From Promicromonospora sp. MEB111 (GTDB lineage Bacteria > Actinomycetota > Actinomycetes > Actinomycetales > Cellulomonadaceae): a DNA stretch of 64,000 bases. Every line of letters starts with the position of its first letter. Positions within the stretch are counted from its first letter, which is position 1. The DNA lies in assembly GCF_030209445.1 (NCBI RefSeq), contig NZ_JARVSD010000010.1:62001-126000 (forward strand), given 5' to 3'. The position numbers were made by a program, and so were the translations under genes. Of the stretch, positions 8,786-18,025 are shown piece by piece. A model generated the notes under the pieces. It saw only the letters and a list, made by a program, of their open reading frames with translations. It ran no database searches and was not told the DNA's origin.

Positions 8786-9916
8786 ATGACCACCGAGACC
8801 GAAGGCCCCGCGCCGGCCGCCCTCGCCCCGATCGCGGAGCGGGCCGCCGCCCCGGCGACCCTGACCCTGCCCACGGCGGGCGGCCTGACCTGGCGCCCCG
8901 CCACCCGCGATGACGTGCCCGTGTGGCTCGCCCTGCGCAACCACATCGCCCGCGCCGACGCCGAGCCGTACGTCGAGACCGCCGAGGAGATCGACGAGCT
9001 GTTCGACGGCGCCTGGCGCGACATGGCCGCCGACTCCCTGCTCGGGTTCGACGGAGACGGGGCGCTCGTGGCCTGGGCGCTGGTGGACAGCCCGCCCGGT
9101 GACGTGACCGAGGTGCGCACCTTCTGCTGGGGCGGCGTGCACCCCGACCGGCGCGGCGAGGGCATCGGCCGGCAGCTCTTCGCCTGGGAGACCGGGCGCG
9201 CCCGGCAGAAGCTCGCGGCGTCGGGCAAGGACGTGCCCGCCCGCGTCGCCGTGTTCGCCGAGGACAACTCGCCCGCCACCAAGGTGCGCCTCTACGAGCG
9301 GGCCGGCCTCGAGACGCGCCGGTACTACTCCGACCTGGCGCGGCCCCTGACCGGCCCCGACGTGCCGCCGGTGCCCGACGTCGAGCTGACCGGCTCGCTG
9401 CGCCTGGTGCCGTGGTCCGAGGACCTGGCCGAGGCCGCCCGCCTGGCGCACAACGACGCGTTCCGCGACCACTGGGGCAGCCAGCCGCAGACCCGCGAGC
9501 AGTGGGCCCAGCGGGCCGGCTTCGCCCCGGAGTGGTCGTTCCTCGTGCTCGACGACGCCCCCGACGTCGACGCCCTGCTCGCCTCGCCCGACACCGACCC
9601 CGACACCGCCGCCGCGCTGCGGGCCGGCGAGCCGCTCGTGGTGGGCTACGAGCTCGCGGGCCGGTACACCGAGGACTTCGAGGTGCGCGGCTACACGTTC
9701 GGCTACACCGACATCCTCGGCGCGCGCCGCGCCTACCGCGGCCGCAAGGCGGCGCTCGCGGCGCTGGCGGCCGGGATGCGGGCCTTCGCGGCCGAGGGCA
9801 TGCAGTACGCGGTGCTCGACGTCGACACGGCCAACCCGAGCGGGGCCCACGGCCTGTACGCGAGCCTGGGCTACGTGCGCACGACGGGCTCGCGGATGCT
9901 CTCGATCGAGCTCTGA
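8786..9916 (+). CDS. two-domain GNAT N-acetyltransferase, tandem paralogue
   Basis: Second member of a tandem pair, 376 residues, 26 bases downstream. Domain order is the same: N-terminal GNAT with VHPDRRGEGIGRQLFAWE and NSPATKVRLYERAGL, C-terminal GNAT with GARRAYRGRKAALAALAAGM and NPSGAHGLYASLGYV. In the second domain the canonical R/Q-x-x-G-x-G/A loop reads RGRKAALA, weaker than in the paralogue, so the N-terminal half is the more likely active unit here. The ATG is chosen because it follows the upstream stop, with GAAGGAC about eight bases before it. The pair probably arose by local duplication and has since diverged in the N-terminal domain. Confidence 0.88.
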   Translation: MTTETEGPAPAALAPIAERAAAPATLTLPTAGGLTWRPATRDDVPVWLALRNHIARADAEPYVETAEEIDELFDGAWRDMAADSLLGFDGDGALVAWALVDSPPGDVTEVRTFCWGGVHPDRRGEGIGRQLFAWETGRARQKLAASGKDVPARVAVFAEDNSPATKVRLYERAGLETRRYYSDLARPLTGPDVPPVPDVELTGSLRLVPWSEDLAEAARLAHNDAFRDHWGSQPQTREQWAQRAGFAPEWSFLVLDDAPDVDALLASPDTDPDTAAALRAGEPLVVGYELAGRYTEDFEVRGYTFGYTDILGARRAYRGRKAALAALAAGMRAFAAEGMQYAVLDVDTANPSGAHGLYASLGYVRTTGSRMLSIEL

Positions 9917-9938
9917 CGAACGGCGTCGCGGTCCGGCG

Positions 9939-10754
9939 TCAGCGGGCGGCGAGCCGCTGGCGCCGGGCCTCGTACAGCACGACCGTGGCCGCGTTCGCGG
10001 CGTTGAGCGAGCTCGCCGAGCCCGTCATCGGGATGCCCAGCGTCACGTCGGCGGCGTCGCGCCACGCCTGGGTCAGGCCCGTGGTCTCGTTGCCGACCAG
10101 CAGCAGCACCGGCTGGGTGAGGTCGTAGGCGGAGACGTCGGCGTCGCCGTGCTCGTCCGTGGCCACCACGACCACGGGCAGGCCGGCCGCGCGGCGCTGC
10201 TGGACCCAGTCCATGACCTCCGCCGTGGAGGGGGCCCGCACGACCGGTGTCGCGAAGAAGGACCCCGTGCTCGCCCGCACGGACTTGGGGTCGTAGGCGT
10301 CGGCGGCGTGTCCCGTGGTGATCACGCCGTGAGCGCCGAACGCGTCGGCCGACCGCACGATCGCGCCGATGTTGCCCGGCTGGGTGGGCCGGTCGAACAC
10401 GACCCCGAGGAAGTCCGGGCCGGCCTCGATGCGATCGAGGTCGTCGGGCCGCATCGCCAGCACGGCGAGCAGCTCGGGGTCCTCCTTCTCCGCGAGCTCC
10501 GCCAGCAGGTCGGGCGCCATCTTGACGTGCTCGGTGTGCGGGTGGGCCGCGAGCAGGTCCCGGGCCCACTGCGAGAGCCGGCGCTCGGCGTCGTACAGCA
10601 GGGCGCGCACCTCCCAGCCGTGCTCGACGGCCATGCTGACGGGCCGCACGCCCTGCACCAGGAACTCGCCGGCGCGGTGCCGCTTGTTGCGGTTCGTCAC
10701 GAGAGTCTGGAGCTGCTGGAAGCGTGCGTTGCGCTGGGAGATCCGGGTGGCCAC
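9939..10754 (-). CDS. TrmH/SpoU-family RNA 2'-O-methyltransferase
   Basis: SAM-dependent methyltransferase acting on rRNA or tRNA ribose, about 271 residues. The N-terminal substrate-binding region begins VATRISQRNARFQQL and contains EFLVQGVRPV. The C-terminal SPOUT domain carries the three knot motifs: motif 1 RPTQPGNIGAIVRSADAFG, motif 2 LLVGNETTGL and motif 3 IPMTGSASSLNAANAATV. The GTG start is preferred; a TTG four codons upstream (10766) is also possible. It converges on the acetyltransferase pair with a 22-base gap and shows no obvious functional tie to either neighbour. The exact RNA target cannot be told from sequence. Confidence 0.9.
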   Translation of the reverse strand: MATRISQRNARFQQLQTLVTNRNKRHRAGEFLVQGVRPVSMAVEHGWEVRALLYDAERRLSQWARDLLAAHPHTEHVKMAPDLLAELAEKEDPELLAVLAMRPDDLDRIEAGPDFLGVVFDRPTQPGNIGAIVRSADAFGAHGVITTGHAADAYDPKSVRASTGSFFATPVVRAPSTAEVMDWVQQRRAAGLPVVVVATDEHGDADVSAYDLTQPVLLLVGNETTGLTQAWRDAADVTLGIPMTGSASSLNAANAATVVLYEARRQRLAAR

Positions 10755-10796
10755 GCCCCCATCCAATCAGCCCTCGCCCCCTCAGGCCTCATCCGG

Positions 10797-11567
10797 TCAG
10801 CGGGCCAGCAGCCGCTCCATCGCCGCCCGGGCGCGCTCGGAGCCGAACAGCTCCGCCGAGAGCGCCACGGCGTGGTCCACGTGCGTGTCGAAGCGGGCCA
10901 GGGTGTCCGCGTTGAGCAGCTCCTTGGTGGCGGCCAGCCCCTGCGGGTCGCCCGCCGCGAGGCCGGCCAGCACGGCGTCGACCTCCGTGTCGAGGTCGGC
11001 GAGCGGGACCGTGCTGGTCACCAGGCCCCAGGCCGCGGCCTCGGCCGCGGTGAACGGCGCCCCGGTGAGGAACGCGTGCGACGCCGCGCGCGGCGTCATC
11101 CGCGGCAGCACCGCGAGCGAGATGACGGCGGGCGCGAGCGCGAGGCGGGCCTCGGTGAAGGCGTAGGTGATCTGGTCGGCGCTGACGGCGACGTCGCACG
11201 CGGCGACCAGCCCGATCCCGCCGGCCCGCACCGGCCCGTGCACGCGCGCCACGACGGGCTTGGGCAGGGCCAGCAGGTCGCGCAGCACGTCGGCGAGCCG
11301 GCGCGCGGAGACGGTCATGCCCTGGGCCAGGGCCTCGGTGAGGTCGGCCCCCGAGCAGAACGCGCTGCCGCTGGCCGCCAGCACGACGGCGCGCACGTCG
11401 TCGTGCGCGGCGCGGTCCAGGGCGGCCCGCAGCTCGTCCAGCAGGGCGAGGGACAGGGCGTTGCGCCGCCGGGGCGCGTCGAGCGTGATCCGGGCGTACG
11501 GGACGGGCGGCGCGTCGGGTCGGTCGAGCGCTACGACGTCGTAGGCGACCTGACTGGGGGTGGTCAT
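10797..11567 (-). CDS. enoyl-CoA hydratase/isomerase family, likely methylglutaconyl-CoA hydratase
   Basis: Crotonase-fold protein, 256 residues. Oxyanion-hole segments are visible as SAFCSGADL (about residues 67-75) and the AGGIGLVAACD region. ARLALAPAVISL sits where crotonases have the RLGLxP strand, and FTAAEAAAWGLV marks the domain end. It lies divergent to isovaleryl-CoA dehydrogenase, sharing a 60-base gap with one TetR operator, and all other steps of leucine degradation are encoded just downstream. That context supports hydration of 3-methylglutaconyl-CoA to HMG-CoA (LiuC role); family membership alone would not. It has a clear GGAGGA ribosome site, unlike the leaderless gene opposite. 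Confidence 0.82.
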   Translation of the reverse strand: MTTPSQVAYDVVALDRPDAPPVPYARITLDAPRRRNALSLALLDELRAALDRAAHDDVRAVVLAASGSAFCSGADLTEALAQGMTVSARRLADVLRDLLALPKPVVARVHGPVRAGGIGLVAACDVAVSADQITYAFTEARLALAPAVISLAVLPRMTPRAASHAFLTGAPFTAAEAAAWGLVTSTVPLADLDTEVDAVLAGLAAGDPQGLAATKELLNADTLARFDTHVDHAVALSAELFGSERARAAMERLLAR

Positions 11568-11601
11568 CGAGAAGTCCTCCGGGTGGGGCCTGGCGCTGTG
11601 A

Positions 11602-11619
11602 GGTTAATGGTGGTTAACC
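11602..11619. promoter_or_regulatory. TetR-type operator between hydratase and acyl-CoA dehydrogenase
   Basis: GGTTAATGGTGGTTAACC: exact six-base arms GGTTAA and TTAACC around a six-base spacer, the same arms and spacing as at 13412-13429. The right arm contains TAACCT, a likely -10 element for the leaderless dehydrogenase start at 11628, so binding would block it directly. It can serve both divergent genes. Confidence 0.75.
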
Positions 11620-11627
11620 TCTGTGAC

Positions 11628-12806
11628 ATGCGCAACATGCATACCCCACCAGAGAACCCGGAGCTCACCAAGCTCCGGGACGCGGTACGTGACTACGCCG
11701 ACCGCGAGATCGCGCCCCACATCGCCCGATGGGACAGGGAGAGTCGCCTGCCCGTCGAGGTGGTGCACCAGATGGGAGAGCTGGGCCTGTTCGGCCTGAC
11801 CGCCCCGGAGGAGTACGGAGGGTCCGGGCTCGGGCTCACCGGGCTCTGCATCGCCGTCGAGGAGATCGGCCGCGTGGACCAGTCCGTCGGTATCACGCTC
11901 GGGGCCGGCGTCGGCCTCGGCGTCGGCACGCTGCTGGGCTACGGCACCGAGGAGCAGAAGAAGACCTGGCTGCCCGACCTGGTCGCCGGACGGCGGCTGG
12001 GCGCGTTCGGCCTGACCGAACCCGGCGCGGGCAGCGACGCCAACGCCATGACCACCACCGCCGAGCTGCGCGACGGCCAGTGGGTCGTCAACGGCGCCAA
12101 GCAGTTCATCACCAACTCCGGCACGCCCATCACCAGCGTCTGCACCGTCGCGGCGCGCACCGGCACCCGGCCGGACGGCAGCCCGGAGCTCAGCGCCATC
12201 ATCGTTCCCACCGACACCCCGGGGTACGTCGTCGAACCCCTGCACGACAAGATGAGCTGGCGCTCCTGCGACACCCACGCGCTGCGGTTCGAGGACGTGC
12301 GCGTGCCCGAGGCCAACCTCCTGGGGGAGCGCGGCAACGGGTTCAAGCAGCTCATGATCTGCCTGAACACGGGGCGGGTGGCCGTCGCGGCGCTCGCGAC
12401 CGGCTGCATCCAGGCCATGCTGGAGCTCGCGGTCGAGCACGCCGGCGTGCGCCCCACGTTCGGCGGGCCGATCGGCCGCAAGCAGGGCGTCGCGTTCCAG
12501 ATCGCCGACGTCGAGGTCATGCTCCAGGCGAGCCGTGCGCTCACCTACCGGGCCGCCGCGCTGAAGGACTCGGGGGCGCCGCTCGACGAGTTCCGGCGGG
12601 CCTCCTCGGTCGCCAAGCTCTACGCCACGGAGTCCGCCGTGACGGCCACGCGCATCGCGGCGCAGGTCTTCGGCGGCTACGGCGTCATGGAGGACGGGCC
12701 GATCGCCCGCTTCTACCGGGACGCGAAGGTGCTGGAGATCGGCGAGGGGACGTCCGAGCTGCAGCGCATGCTCATCGCGCGAGGGCTGGGCCTGCCGGTG
12801 GAGTGA
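11628..12806 (+). CDS. liuA: acyl-CoA dehydrogenase, likely isovaleryl-CoA dehydrogenase
   Basis: FAD enzyme of the acyl-CoA dehydrogenase family, 392 residues, expected to oxidise isovaleryl-CoA to 3-methylcrotonyl-CoA. Family features: [19 protein letters not shown] (flavin loop), FITNSGTPI, a middle beta domain ending in [15 protein letters not shown], and near the C-terminus [20 protein letters not shown] followed by [16 protein letters not shown], the usual end motif of the family. The substrate assignment rests on the adjacent methylcrotonyl-CoA carboxylase and HMG-CoA lyase genes. There is no ribosome site; TAACCT lies seven bases before ATG, so a leaderless message is likely (ATG at 11637 is the alternative). 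Its last 35 bases overlap the convergent tetR gene. Confidence 0.88.
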   Translation: MRNMHTPPENPELTKLRDAVRDYADREIAPHIARWDRESRLPVEVVHQMGELGLFGLTAPEEYGGSGLGLTGLCIAVEEIGRVDQSVGITLGAGVGLGVGTLLGYGTEEQKKTWLPDLVAGRRLGAFGLTEPGAGSDANAMTTTAELRDGQWVVNGAKQFITNSGTPITSVCTVAARTGTRPDGSPELSAIIVPTDTPGYVVEPLHDKMSWRSCDTHALRFEDVRVPEANLLGERGNGFKQLMICLNTGRVAVAALATGCIQAMLELAVEHAGVRPTFGGPIGRKQGVAFQIADVEVMLQASRALTYRAAALKDSGAPLDEFRRASSVAKLYATESAVTATRIAAQVFGGYGVMEDGPIARFYRDAKVLEIGEGTSELQRMLIARGLGLPVE

Positions 12807-13377
12807 GCAGGGCGGCGCGTGCCATGCGGGTCAGGAGGGCCCGCATGGCCGCGCGTCCGATGCGCGCGCTGTGCGGCGTCGAGTTGAGCAGGCCGAAGGC
12901 GGCCTGCACGGCGGCCCGGGCCTCGGTGCCGCCGAGGTCGGGGCGCAGGGGGCGCAGCGCGTCGGTCCAGACGTCGATGTACGCGAGCTGGTGCTCCCGC
13001 ACCTGCGCGCGGGCGTCGGCGCCCAGCGCGCCCCACTCCCGTTCCTGGATCACGATGAGGGCGGGGTTGTCGAGCGCGAAGTCGGCGTGCCGGGCGATCA
13101 GGGCGGCGAGGGCGCCGTCGGGTTCGCTCGGTTCGTGCGGTCCGGCGGCGGGCACGCCGTCGTCGGACAGCAGCTCCCGCGCCCCTGCCAGGAGCTGGTC
13201 GGAGGCGTGCAGGAGGCACTGGCCGAGGATGTCCTCCTTGCCCGCGAAGTGCTTGTAGAGGGCGGGGCCGGACACACCGACGGCCGCGCCGATGTCTCCC
13301 ATGGAGACGCCGTGGAAGCCACGGGCGGCGAACAGGTCGGCCGCCGTGCTCAGGATCTGCTGCCTGCGCGGGGTCAC
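12772..13377 (-). CDS. TetR-family repressor of the leucine degradation genes
   Basis: 201-residue TetR/AcrR-type regulator. The N-terminal DNA-binding domain is clear: [40 protein letters not shown] and FAGKEDIL (about residues 4-52). The C-terminal ligand domain is divergent, as usual. The GTG start overlaps no other gene and lies 35 bases from an 18-bp palindrome that is repeated in front of the acyl-CoA dehydrogenase. It sits between the dehydrogenase and the carboxylase operon, converging on the former with a 35-base overlap and diverging from the latter. Its ligand is probably a branched-chain acyl-CoA intermediate (inference from context). Confidence 0.9.
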   Translation of the reverse strand: MTPRRQQILSTAADLFAARGFHGVSMGDIGAAVGVSGPALYKHFAGKEDILGQCLLHASDQLLAGARELLSDDGVPAAGPHEPSEPDGALAALIARHADFALDNPALIVIQEREWGALGADARAQVREHQLAYIDVWTDALRPLRPDLGGTEARAAVQAAFGLLNSTPHSARIGRAAMRALLTRMARAALLTPPAGPALAR

Positions 13378-13411
13378 CGGAGCAGTCTAGGAGCGACCTG
13401 CCGGAACGAGG

Positions 13412-13429
13412 GGTTAACGATCATTAACC
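13412..13429. promoter_or_regulatory. TetR-type operator between tetR and the carboxylase operon
   Basis: GGTTAACGATCATTAACC has the same six-base arms and six-base spacing as the site at 11602-11619. It lies 8-21 bases upstream of the -10 box and start of the carboxyltransferase gene and 35 bases from the tetR start, fitting joint repression and autoregulation. Confidence 0.78.
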
Positions 13430-13436
13430 AGCGGGC

Positions 13437-13442
13437 TATGCT
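13437..13442 (+). promoter_or_regulatory. -10 element of the carboxylase operon
   Basis: TATGCT lies seven bases before ATG 13450, with no ribosome site in between. This argues for a leaderless start at 13450 rather than at the in-frame ATG at 13438, which the -10 box itself overlaps. The operator lies just upstream. Confidence 0.5.
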
Positions 13443-13449
13443 GCGGCAC

Positions 13450-15009
13450 ATGACCACCGACGTCGGCGTTGGACCGGATCTGCGCACCCTGACCGCGCAG
13501 CTGCGCGAGCGGCTGGCGCGCGTGCGCCAGGGCGGCTCGCCCGAGGCGCGCGCCCGCCACACCGGGCGCGGCAAGCTGCTCGCCCGCGACCGGGTGGACC
13601 GGCTGCTCGACCCGGGAGCGGCGTTCCTGGAGATCGGGGCCCTGGCGGCCTACGACATGTACGGGGGCGAGTGGGCGGTGCCCAGCGCGGGCATCGTCAC
13701 CGGGATCGGGCGCATCGCGGGGCGGCAGTGCGTCGTCGTCGCCAACGACGCGACCGTCAAGGGCGGCACGTACTACCCGGTCACGGTCAAGAAGCACCTG
13801 CGCGCGCAGCAGGTCGCGGCCGAGAACCACCTGCCGTGCGTCTACCTCGTGGACTCCGGCGGCGCCTACCTGCCCATGCAGGACGAGGTGTTCCCCGACC
13901 GGGAGCACTTCGGGCGCATCTTCTACAACCAGGCCAACCTGTCCGCCCGGGGCATCCCGCAGGTCGCCGCCGTCATGGGGTCCTGCACCGCGGGCGGCGC
14001 GTACGTGCCCGCGATGAGCGACGAGGCCGTCATCGTGCGGGACCAGGGCACGATCTTCCTCGGCGGCCCGCCCCTGGTGCAGGCCGCCACGGGCGAGGTG
14101 GTGACGGCCGAGGAGCTGGGCGGCGGCGTGGTGCACACCACCACCTCCGGCGTCGCGGACCACCTGGCCGACGACGACGCCCACGCCCTGCGCATCGTGC
14201 GCGAGATCATCGCCACCACCCCGGCCGCCGCCCCGGTGCTGGACCGCGTGCCGCCCGAGGAGCCCGAGCTGGACCCCGACGGGCTCTACGACGTGCCCGC
14301 CGACCCGCGCACCCCGTACGACGTGCGCGACGTGATCCGGCGGATCGTCGACGGCTCCCAGCTCGCCGAGTTCAAGGCCCGCTACGGCGAGACGCTCGTG
14401 TGCGGGTTCGCGCGGATCGACGGCTACCAGGTCGGGATCGTGGCCAACAACGGCATCCTGTTCTCGGAGTCCGCCCTGAAGGGCGCGCACTTCGTGCAGC
14501 TCTGCGACCAGCGGCGCATCCCGCTGGTGTTCCTGCAGAACATCGCCGGGTTCATGGTCGGCAAGGAGTACGAGCACCGGGGCATCGCCAAGGACGGCGC
14601 CAAGCTCGTCACGGCCGTGGCCTGCACCTCCGTGCCCCGGTTCACCGTCGTGCTCGGCGGCTCGTTCGGCGCCGGCAACTACGGCATGAGCGGCCGCGCC
14701 TACGACCCCCGGTTCCTGTGGATGTGGCCCGGCGCCCGCATCTCCGTGATGGGCGGCGAGCAGGCGGCCTCCGTCCTGGCCACCGTCCGCAAGGACCTCG
14801 CCGACGCCCCCACGGAAGACGTCGAGGGGTTCAAGGCCCCGATCCGCGCCCAGTACGAGACCCAGGGCAACCCCTACTACGCCACGGCGCGCCTGTGGGA
14901 CGACGGCGTGATCGACCCCGCCGACACCCGCCGCGTCCTGGCCCTCGGCCTGGCCGCCACGGCCGGCGCCCCGATCCCCGAACCCTCCTACGGCATCTTC
15001 CGGATGTGA
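13450..15009 (+). CDS. liuB: methylcrotonyl-CoA carboxylase, carboxyltransferase (beta) subunit
   Basis: Carboxyltransferase subunit of a biotin-dependent acyl-CoA carboxylase, 519 residues, expected to carboxylate 3-methylcrotonyl-CoA to 3-methylglutaconyl-CoA together with the next gene product. Two crotonase-like halves are present: the N half with [20 protein letters not shown] and [17 protein letters not shown], the C half with [32 protein letters not shown] and [20 protein letters not shown]. These patterns match the MCC beta class better than propionyl-CoA carboxylase. Its stop codon overlaps the alpha-subunit start by one base (ATGA form), which should keep the subunits in balance. 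Confidence 0.92.
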   Translation: MTTDVGVGPDLRTLTAQLRERLARVRQGGSPEARARHTGRGKLLARDRVDRLLDPGAAFLEIGALAAYDMYGGEWAVPSAGIVTGIGRIAGRQCVVVANDATVKGGTYYPVTVKKHLRAQQVAAENHLPCVYLVDSGGAYLPMQDEVFPDREHFGRIFYNQANLSARGIPQVAAVMGSCTAGGAYVPAMSDEAVIVRDQGTIFLGGPPLVQAATGEVVTAEELGGGVVHTTTSGVADHLADDDAHALRIVREIIATTPAAAPVLDRVPPEEPELDPDGLYDVPADPRTPYDVRDVIRRIVDGSQLAEFKARYGETLVCGFARIDGYQVGIVANNGILFSESALKGAHFVQLCDQRRIPLVFLQNIAGFMVGKEYEHRGIAKDGAKLVTAVACTSVPRFTVVLGGSFGAGNYGMSGRAYDPRFLWMWPGARISVMGGEQAASVLATVRKDLADAPTEDVEGFKAPIRAQYETQGNPYYATARLWDDGVIDPADTRRVLALGLAATAGAPIPEPSYGIFRM

Positions 15010-16973
15010 TGACGATGCACACGCTGCTCATCGCCAACCGCGGCGAGATCGCCCTGCGGATCATCCGCACCGCCCGCCGGCTCGGGCTGCGCACCGTCGC
15101 CGTCCACTCCGACGCCGACACCGGCGCCCCGCACACCCGCGCCGCCGACGTCGCCGTCCGCATCGGCCCCACCCCGGCCGCCGAGTCCTACCTGTCGATC
15201 CCCGCGCTGCTCGCCGCCGCGAAGGAGACCGGCGCCGACGCCGTCCACCCCGGCTACGGGTTCCTGTCCGAGCAGGCCGAGTTCGCCCGCGCCGTCCTCG
15301 GCGCCGGGCTCACCTGGGTGGGACCGCCGCCGGCTGCGATGGACGCCATGGCCCGCAAGGACACCGCGCGCGAGATCGCCCGGAAGGCGGGCGTGCCGGT
15401 CCTGGGGTCGCTCGGGAACGTCAGCGGCGGCGGATGGTTCGCCATGCAGGGGAGCCGCACCTACCCGCTCCTGGTCAAGGCCGCCGCCGGCGGCGGGGGC
15501 AAGGGCATGCGCGTCGTGCGCGGCGAGGACGAGCTCGCCGCCGCCATCGCAGCCGCCGGCCGCGAGGCCGCCGCGGCGTTCGGCGACGACACGCTGCTGC
15601 TGGAGCGGTACGTCGAGCACGGCCGGCACGTCGAGGTGCAGATCCTCGCCGACGAGCACGGGAACGTGCTCCACCTGCACGAACGCGACTGCTCCGCCCA
15701 GCGCCGCCACCAGAAGGTGCTGGAAGAAGCCCCCGCACCCGACCTCGACCCGGCCGTGCGCGACGCGCTGCACCTGTGGGCCGTGAACCTGGCCCGCGAG
15801 GTCGGCTACACCGGCGCCGGCACCGCCGAGTTCCTGGTCGACACCCGCCAGGGCATCGAAGGCGCCTGGTTCCTCGAGATGAACACCCGGCTCCAGGTCG
15901 AGCACCCCGTCACCGAGGAGGTCGTGCGCGTCCGCGGCGAACGGATCGACCTCGTCGAGCAGCAGCTCCGCGTCGCCGCCGGCGAACCGCTCGGCTTCAC
16001 GCAGGACGACGTCACCGTCACCGGGCACGCCATCGAGGCCCGGATCTACGCCGAGGACGCGTTCGGCGGGTTCCTGCCGCAGGCCGGCACCGCCACCCGC
16101 GTGCGCTGGCCCGTCTCGACCGGCCCGACCACCGTACGCGTCGAGGCCGGGCTGGAGGACGGCACCGTCGTCCCCGCCGCCTACGACCCCATGGTCGGCA
16201 AGATCATCGCGCGCGGCCCCGACCGCGAGGCCGCCCGGCACGCCCTCGTCGACGCCCTCGACGACACGGCGATCGGCGGCCTGGTCACCAACACCGGGTT
16301 CGTGCGGGCGCTCGCGGACTCCGGCGCGTTCCGCGACGGCGAGGTGCACACCGCCTGGCTGGACACCCACCCGCTGCCCGCGCCGGACCCGGGACCCGCG
16401 CTCGTGGCGGCCGCCTGGGCGGTGGCCTCCGCCGCGGCGCAGGGCGGCGGCGACGGCTGGCGGCTCGGCGGCCCGCCCGCGGACACGTGGGTCGAGCTCG
16501 ACGACGCGGTGCTGCGCGTGAGCGTCGCCCGGGGCGAGGTGCGGCGCGACGGCGAGCCGCCGACGTCGTGCCGGGCCGTGGGTGGTGCCGTGGAGGGTGC
16601 CGGGGACGGCGCGACGCTGCTGGAGCTGGACGGCGTGACCGCCCGGTTCGTGGTGGACGTGCGGCCGCGGTCCGTGGAGGTGAGCACGCGGGGGCACACC
16701 TTCCGGTTCGCCCGGCCGGGCGGCTCCCGGGCGGCAGAGGCCGACCTGTCCGACGGCGTCGTGGTGGCCGCGATGCCCGGCGCCCTGGCCCGGGTCGAGG
16801 TGCGCGACGGCGAGGTGGTGACCGCCGGGCAGGCGCTCGGCGTGCTGGAGGCGATGAAGATGGAGGTGGCGCTCGTGGCGCCGTCCGACGGTGTGGTGCG
16901 GGTCCGCGCCGCTGCCGGGGAGCAGGTCGCGGCGCGGCAGGTGCTGTTCGTCATGGAGGTGGCCGATGCCTGA
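15009..16973 (+). CDS. liuD: methylcrotonyl-CoA carboxylase, biotin carboxylase/BCCP (alpha) subunit
   Basis: Biotin carboxylase fused to a biotin carrier, 654 residues. Biotin carboxylase begins LLIANRGEIALRIIRTARRL and contains HPGYGFLSEQAEFA, the ATP-grasp glycine loop KAAAGGGGKGMRVV, ERDCSAQRRHQKVLEEAPAP and EMNTRLQVEHPVTE. A less conserved linker (about 460-580) leads to the C-terminal carrier with EAMKME, the biotinylated lysine being about residue 617. The ATG at 15009 overlaps the beta-subunit stop; a second ATG at 15015 is possible. The 3' end overlaps the HMG-CoA lyase start by eight bases, so the three genes are tightly coupled. Confidence 0.93.
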   Translation: MTMHTLLIANRGEIALRIIRTARRLGLRTVAVHSDADTGAPHTRAADVAVRIGPTPAAESYLSIPALLAAAKETGADAVHPGYGFLSEQAEFARAVLGAGLTWVGPPPAAMDAMARKDTAREIARKAGVPVLGSLGNVSGGGWFAMQGSRTYPLLVKAAAGGGGKGMRVVRGEDELAAAIAAAGREAAAAFGDDTLLLERYVEHGRHVEVQILADEHGNVLHLHERDCSAQRRHQKVLEEAPAPDLDPAVRDALHLWAVNLAREVGYTGAGTAEFLVDTRQGIEGAWFLEMNTRLQVEHPVTEEVVRVRGERIDLVEQQLRVAAGEPLGFTQDDVTVTGHAIEARIYAEDAFGGFLPQAGTATRVRWPVSTGPTTVRVEAGLEDGTVVPAAYDPMVGKIIARGPDREAARHALVDALDDTAIGGLVTNTGFVRALADSGAFRDGEVHTAWLDTHPLPAPDPGPALVAAAWAVASAAAQGGGDGWRLGGPPADTWVELDDAVLRVSVARGEVRRDGEPPTSCRAVGGAVEGAGDGATLLELDGVTARFVVDVRPRSVEVSTRGHTFRFARPGGSRAAEADLSDGVVVAAMPGALARVEVRDGEVVTAGQALGVLEAMKMEVALVAPSDGVVRVRAAAGEQVAARQVLFVMEVADA

Positions 16974-17922
16974 CCAGGCGCACCGGGAGTACCGCCGTCC
17001 GCAGGTGGTGCGCGACCCGGCCCTGCCGGACCGCGTGACCGTCTACGAGGTGGGCCCGCGCGACGGGCTGCAGAACGAGAAGGCGGTGGTCCCCACCGCG
17101 GTGAAGATCGACCTGGTCGAGCGGCTGCTCGACGCCGGCCTGCCGTACGTGGAGGCCACGAGCCTGGTGCACCCGCGCTGGGTGCCGCAGCTCGCCGACG
17201 CCGCCGAGGTGCTGGGCGCGCTGGTGGACCGGCTCGGCGACCGCGCCCGCGACCTGCCGGTGCTCGTGCCGAACGAGCGCGGCCTGGAGCGCGCCTACGA
17301 CCTGGGGCTGCGGCACATCGCGGTCTTCGCCAGCGCCACCGACTCGTTCGCGCGCCGGAACCTGAACCGGTCCCTGGACGAGCAGTACGCGATGTTCGAG
17401 CCGGTCATGACGCGGGCGCGCGCCGCGGGGATGCGGGTGCGGGCGTACGTCTCGATGTGCTTCGGCGACCCGTGGGAGGGCGACGTGCCGCTGGAGCAGG
17501 TGGTCACCGCGGCCCGGCGCCTGATGGACCTGGGCGCGGAGCAGCTCTCCCTGGGCGACACGATCGGCGTCGGGACGCCGGGGCACGTCGTCGCGCTGCT
17601 GGACGCGCTGAACGCCGCCGGACTGCCCGACGACGTGCTGGCCCTGCACGCCCACGACACCTACGGGCAGGCGCTGGGCAATGTCGCGGCCGCGCTGCGG
17701 CACGGGGTGACGACGTTCGACACGTCGGCAGGGGGCCTGGGCGGGTGCCCGTACGCGGAGTCGGCCACGGGCAACCTCGCCACGGAGGACCTGCTGTGGA
17801 TGCTGGACGGGCTGGGGATCACCACGGGGGTGTCCCTGCCGCGGGTGGTGGAGACCAGCGGGTGGCTGGAGCCGCACCTGGACCACGAGCTGACGAGCCG
17901 GACGTACCGGGCGTTGCGGTGA
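16966..17922 (+). CDS. liuE: hydroxymethylglutaryl-CoA lyase
   Basis: Cleaves HMG-CoA to acetoacetate and acetyl-CoA, the last step of leucine catabolism; 318 residues in a TIM-barrel. Motifs: [19 protein letters not shown] at the first strand, [19 protein letters not shown] (catalytic/metal region), [13 protein letters not shown], metal-binding histidines in [12 protein letters not shown], and the catalytic-loop cysteine in [19 protein letters not shown]. All active-site segments look intact. It is the final gene of the carboxylase operon. The 103 bases after it carry no clear terminator before fgd. Confidence 0.94.
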   Translation: MPDQAHREYRRPQVVRDPALPDRVTVYEVGPRDGLQNEKAVVPTAVKIDLVERLLDAGLPYVEATSLVHPRWVPQLADAAEVLGALVDRLGDRARDLPVLVPNERGLERAYDLGLRHIAVFASATDSFARRNLNRSLDEQYAMFEPVMTRARAAGMRVRAYVSMCFGDPWEGDVPLEQVVTAARRLMDLGAEQLSLGDTIGVGTPGHVVALLDALNAAGLPDDVLALHAHDTYGQALGNVAAALRHGVTTFDTSAGGLGGCPYAESATGNLATEDLLWMLDGLGITTGVSLPRVVETSGWLEPHLDHELTSRTYRALR

Positions 17923-18012
17923 CCGTGCCGTCGGGTCCGTCGGGTTCTTCTGCCCTGAGCAGCACGGATGTGATGTGCGCGACGACCGGGCTCGCACGCG
18001 GGCGATGCGGCG

Positions 18013-18018
18013 TAGGGT
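18013..18018 (+). promoter_or_regulatory. -10 element of a probable leaderless fgd promoter
   Basis: TAGGGT lies seven bases before the GTG start at 18026, with no ribosome site, the same layout as other leaderless genes in this window. Confidence 0.45.
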
Positions 18019-18025
18019 CGCAACC

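Noticed and set aside
6671-9916. Single large frame merging upstream Arg/Pro-rich codons with the second GNAT protein
   Set aside because: The upstream part is out of frame with the XRE and first GNAT genes; the real protein starts at 8786.
13438-13449. ATG at 13438 as start of the carboxyltransferase
   Set aside because: It lies within the probable -10 element TATGCT and only eight bases from the operator; the ATG at 13450 has the leaderless spacing.
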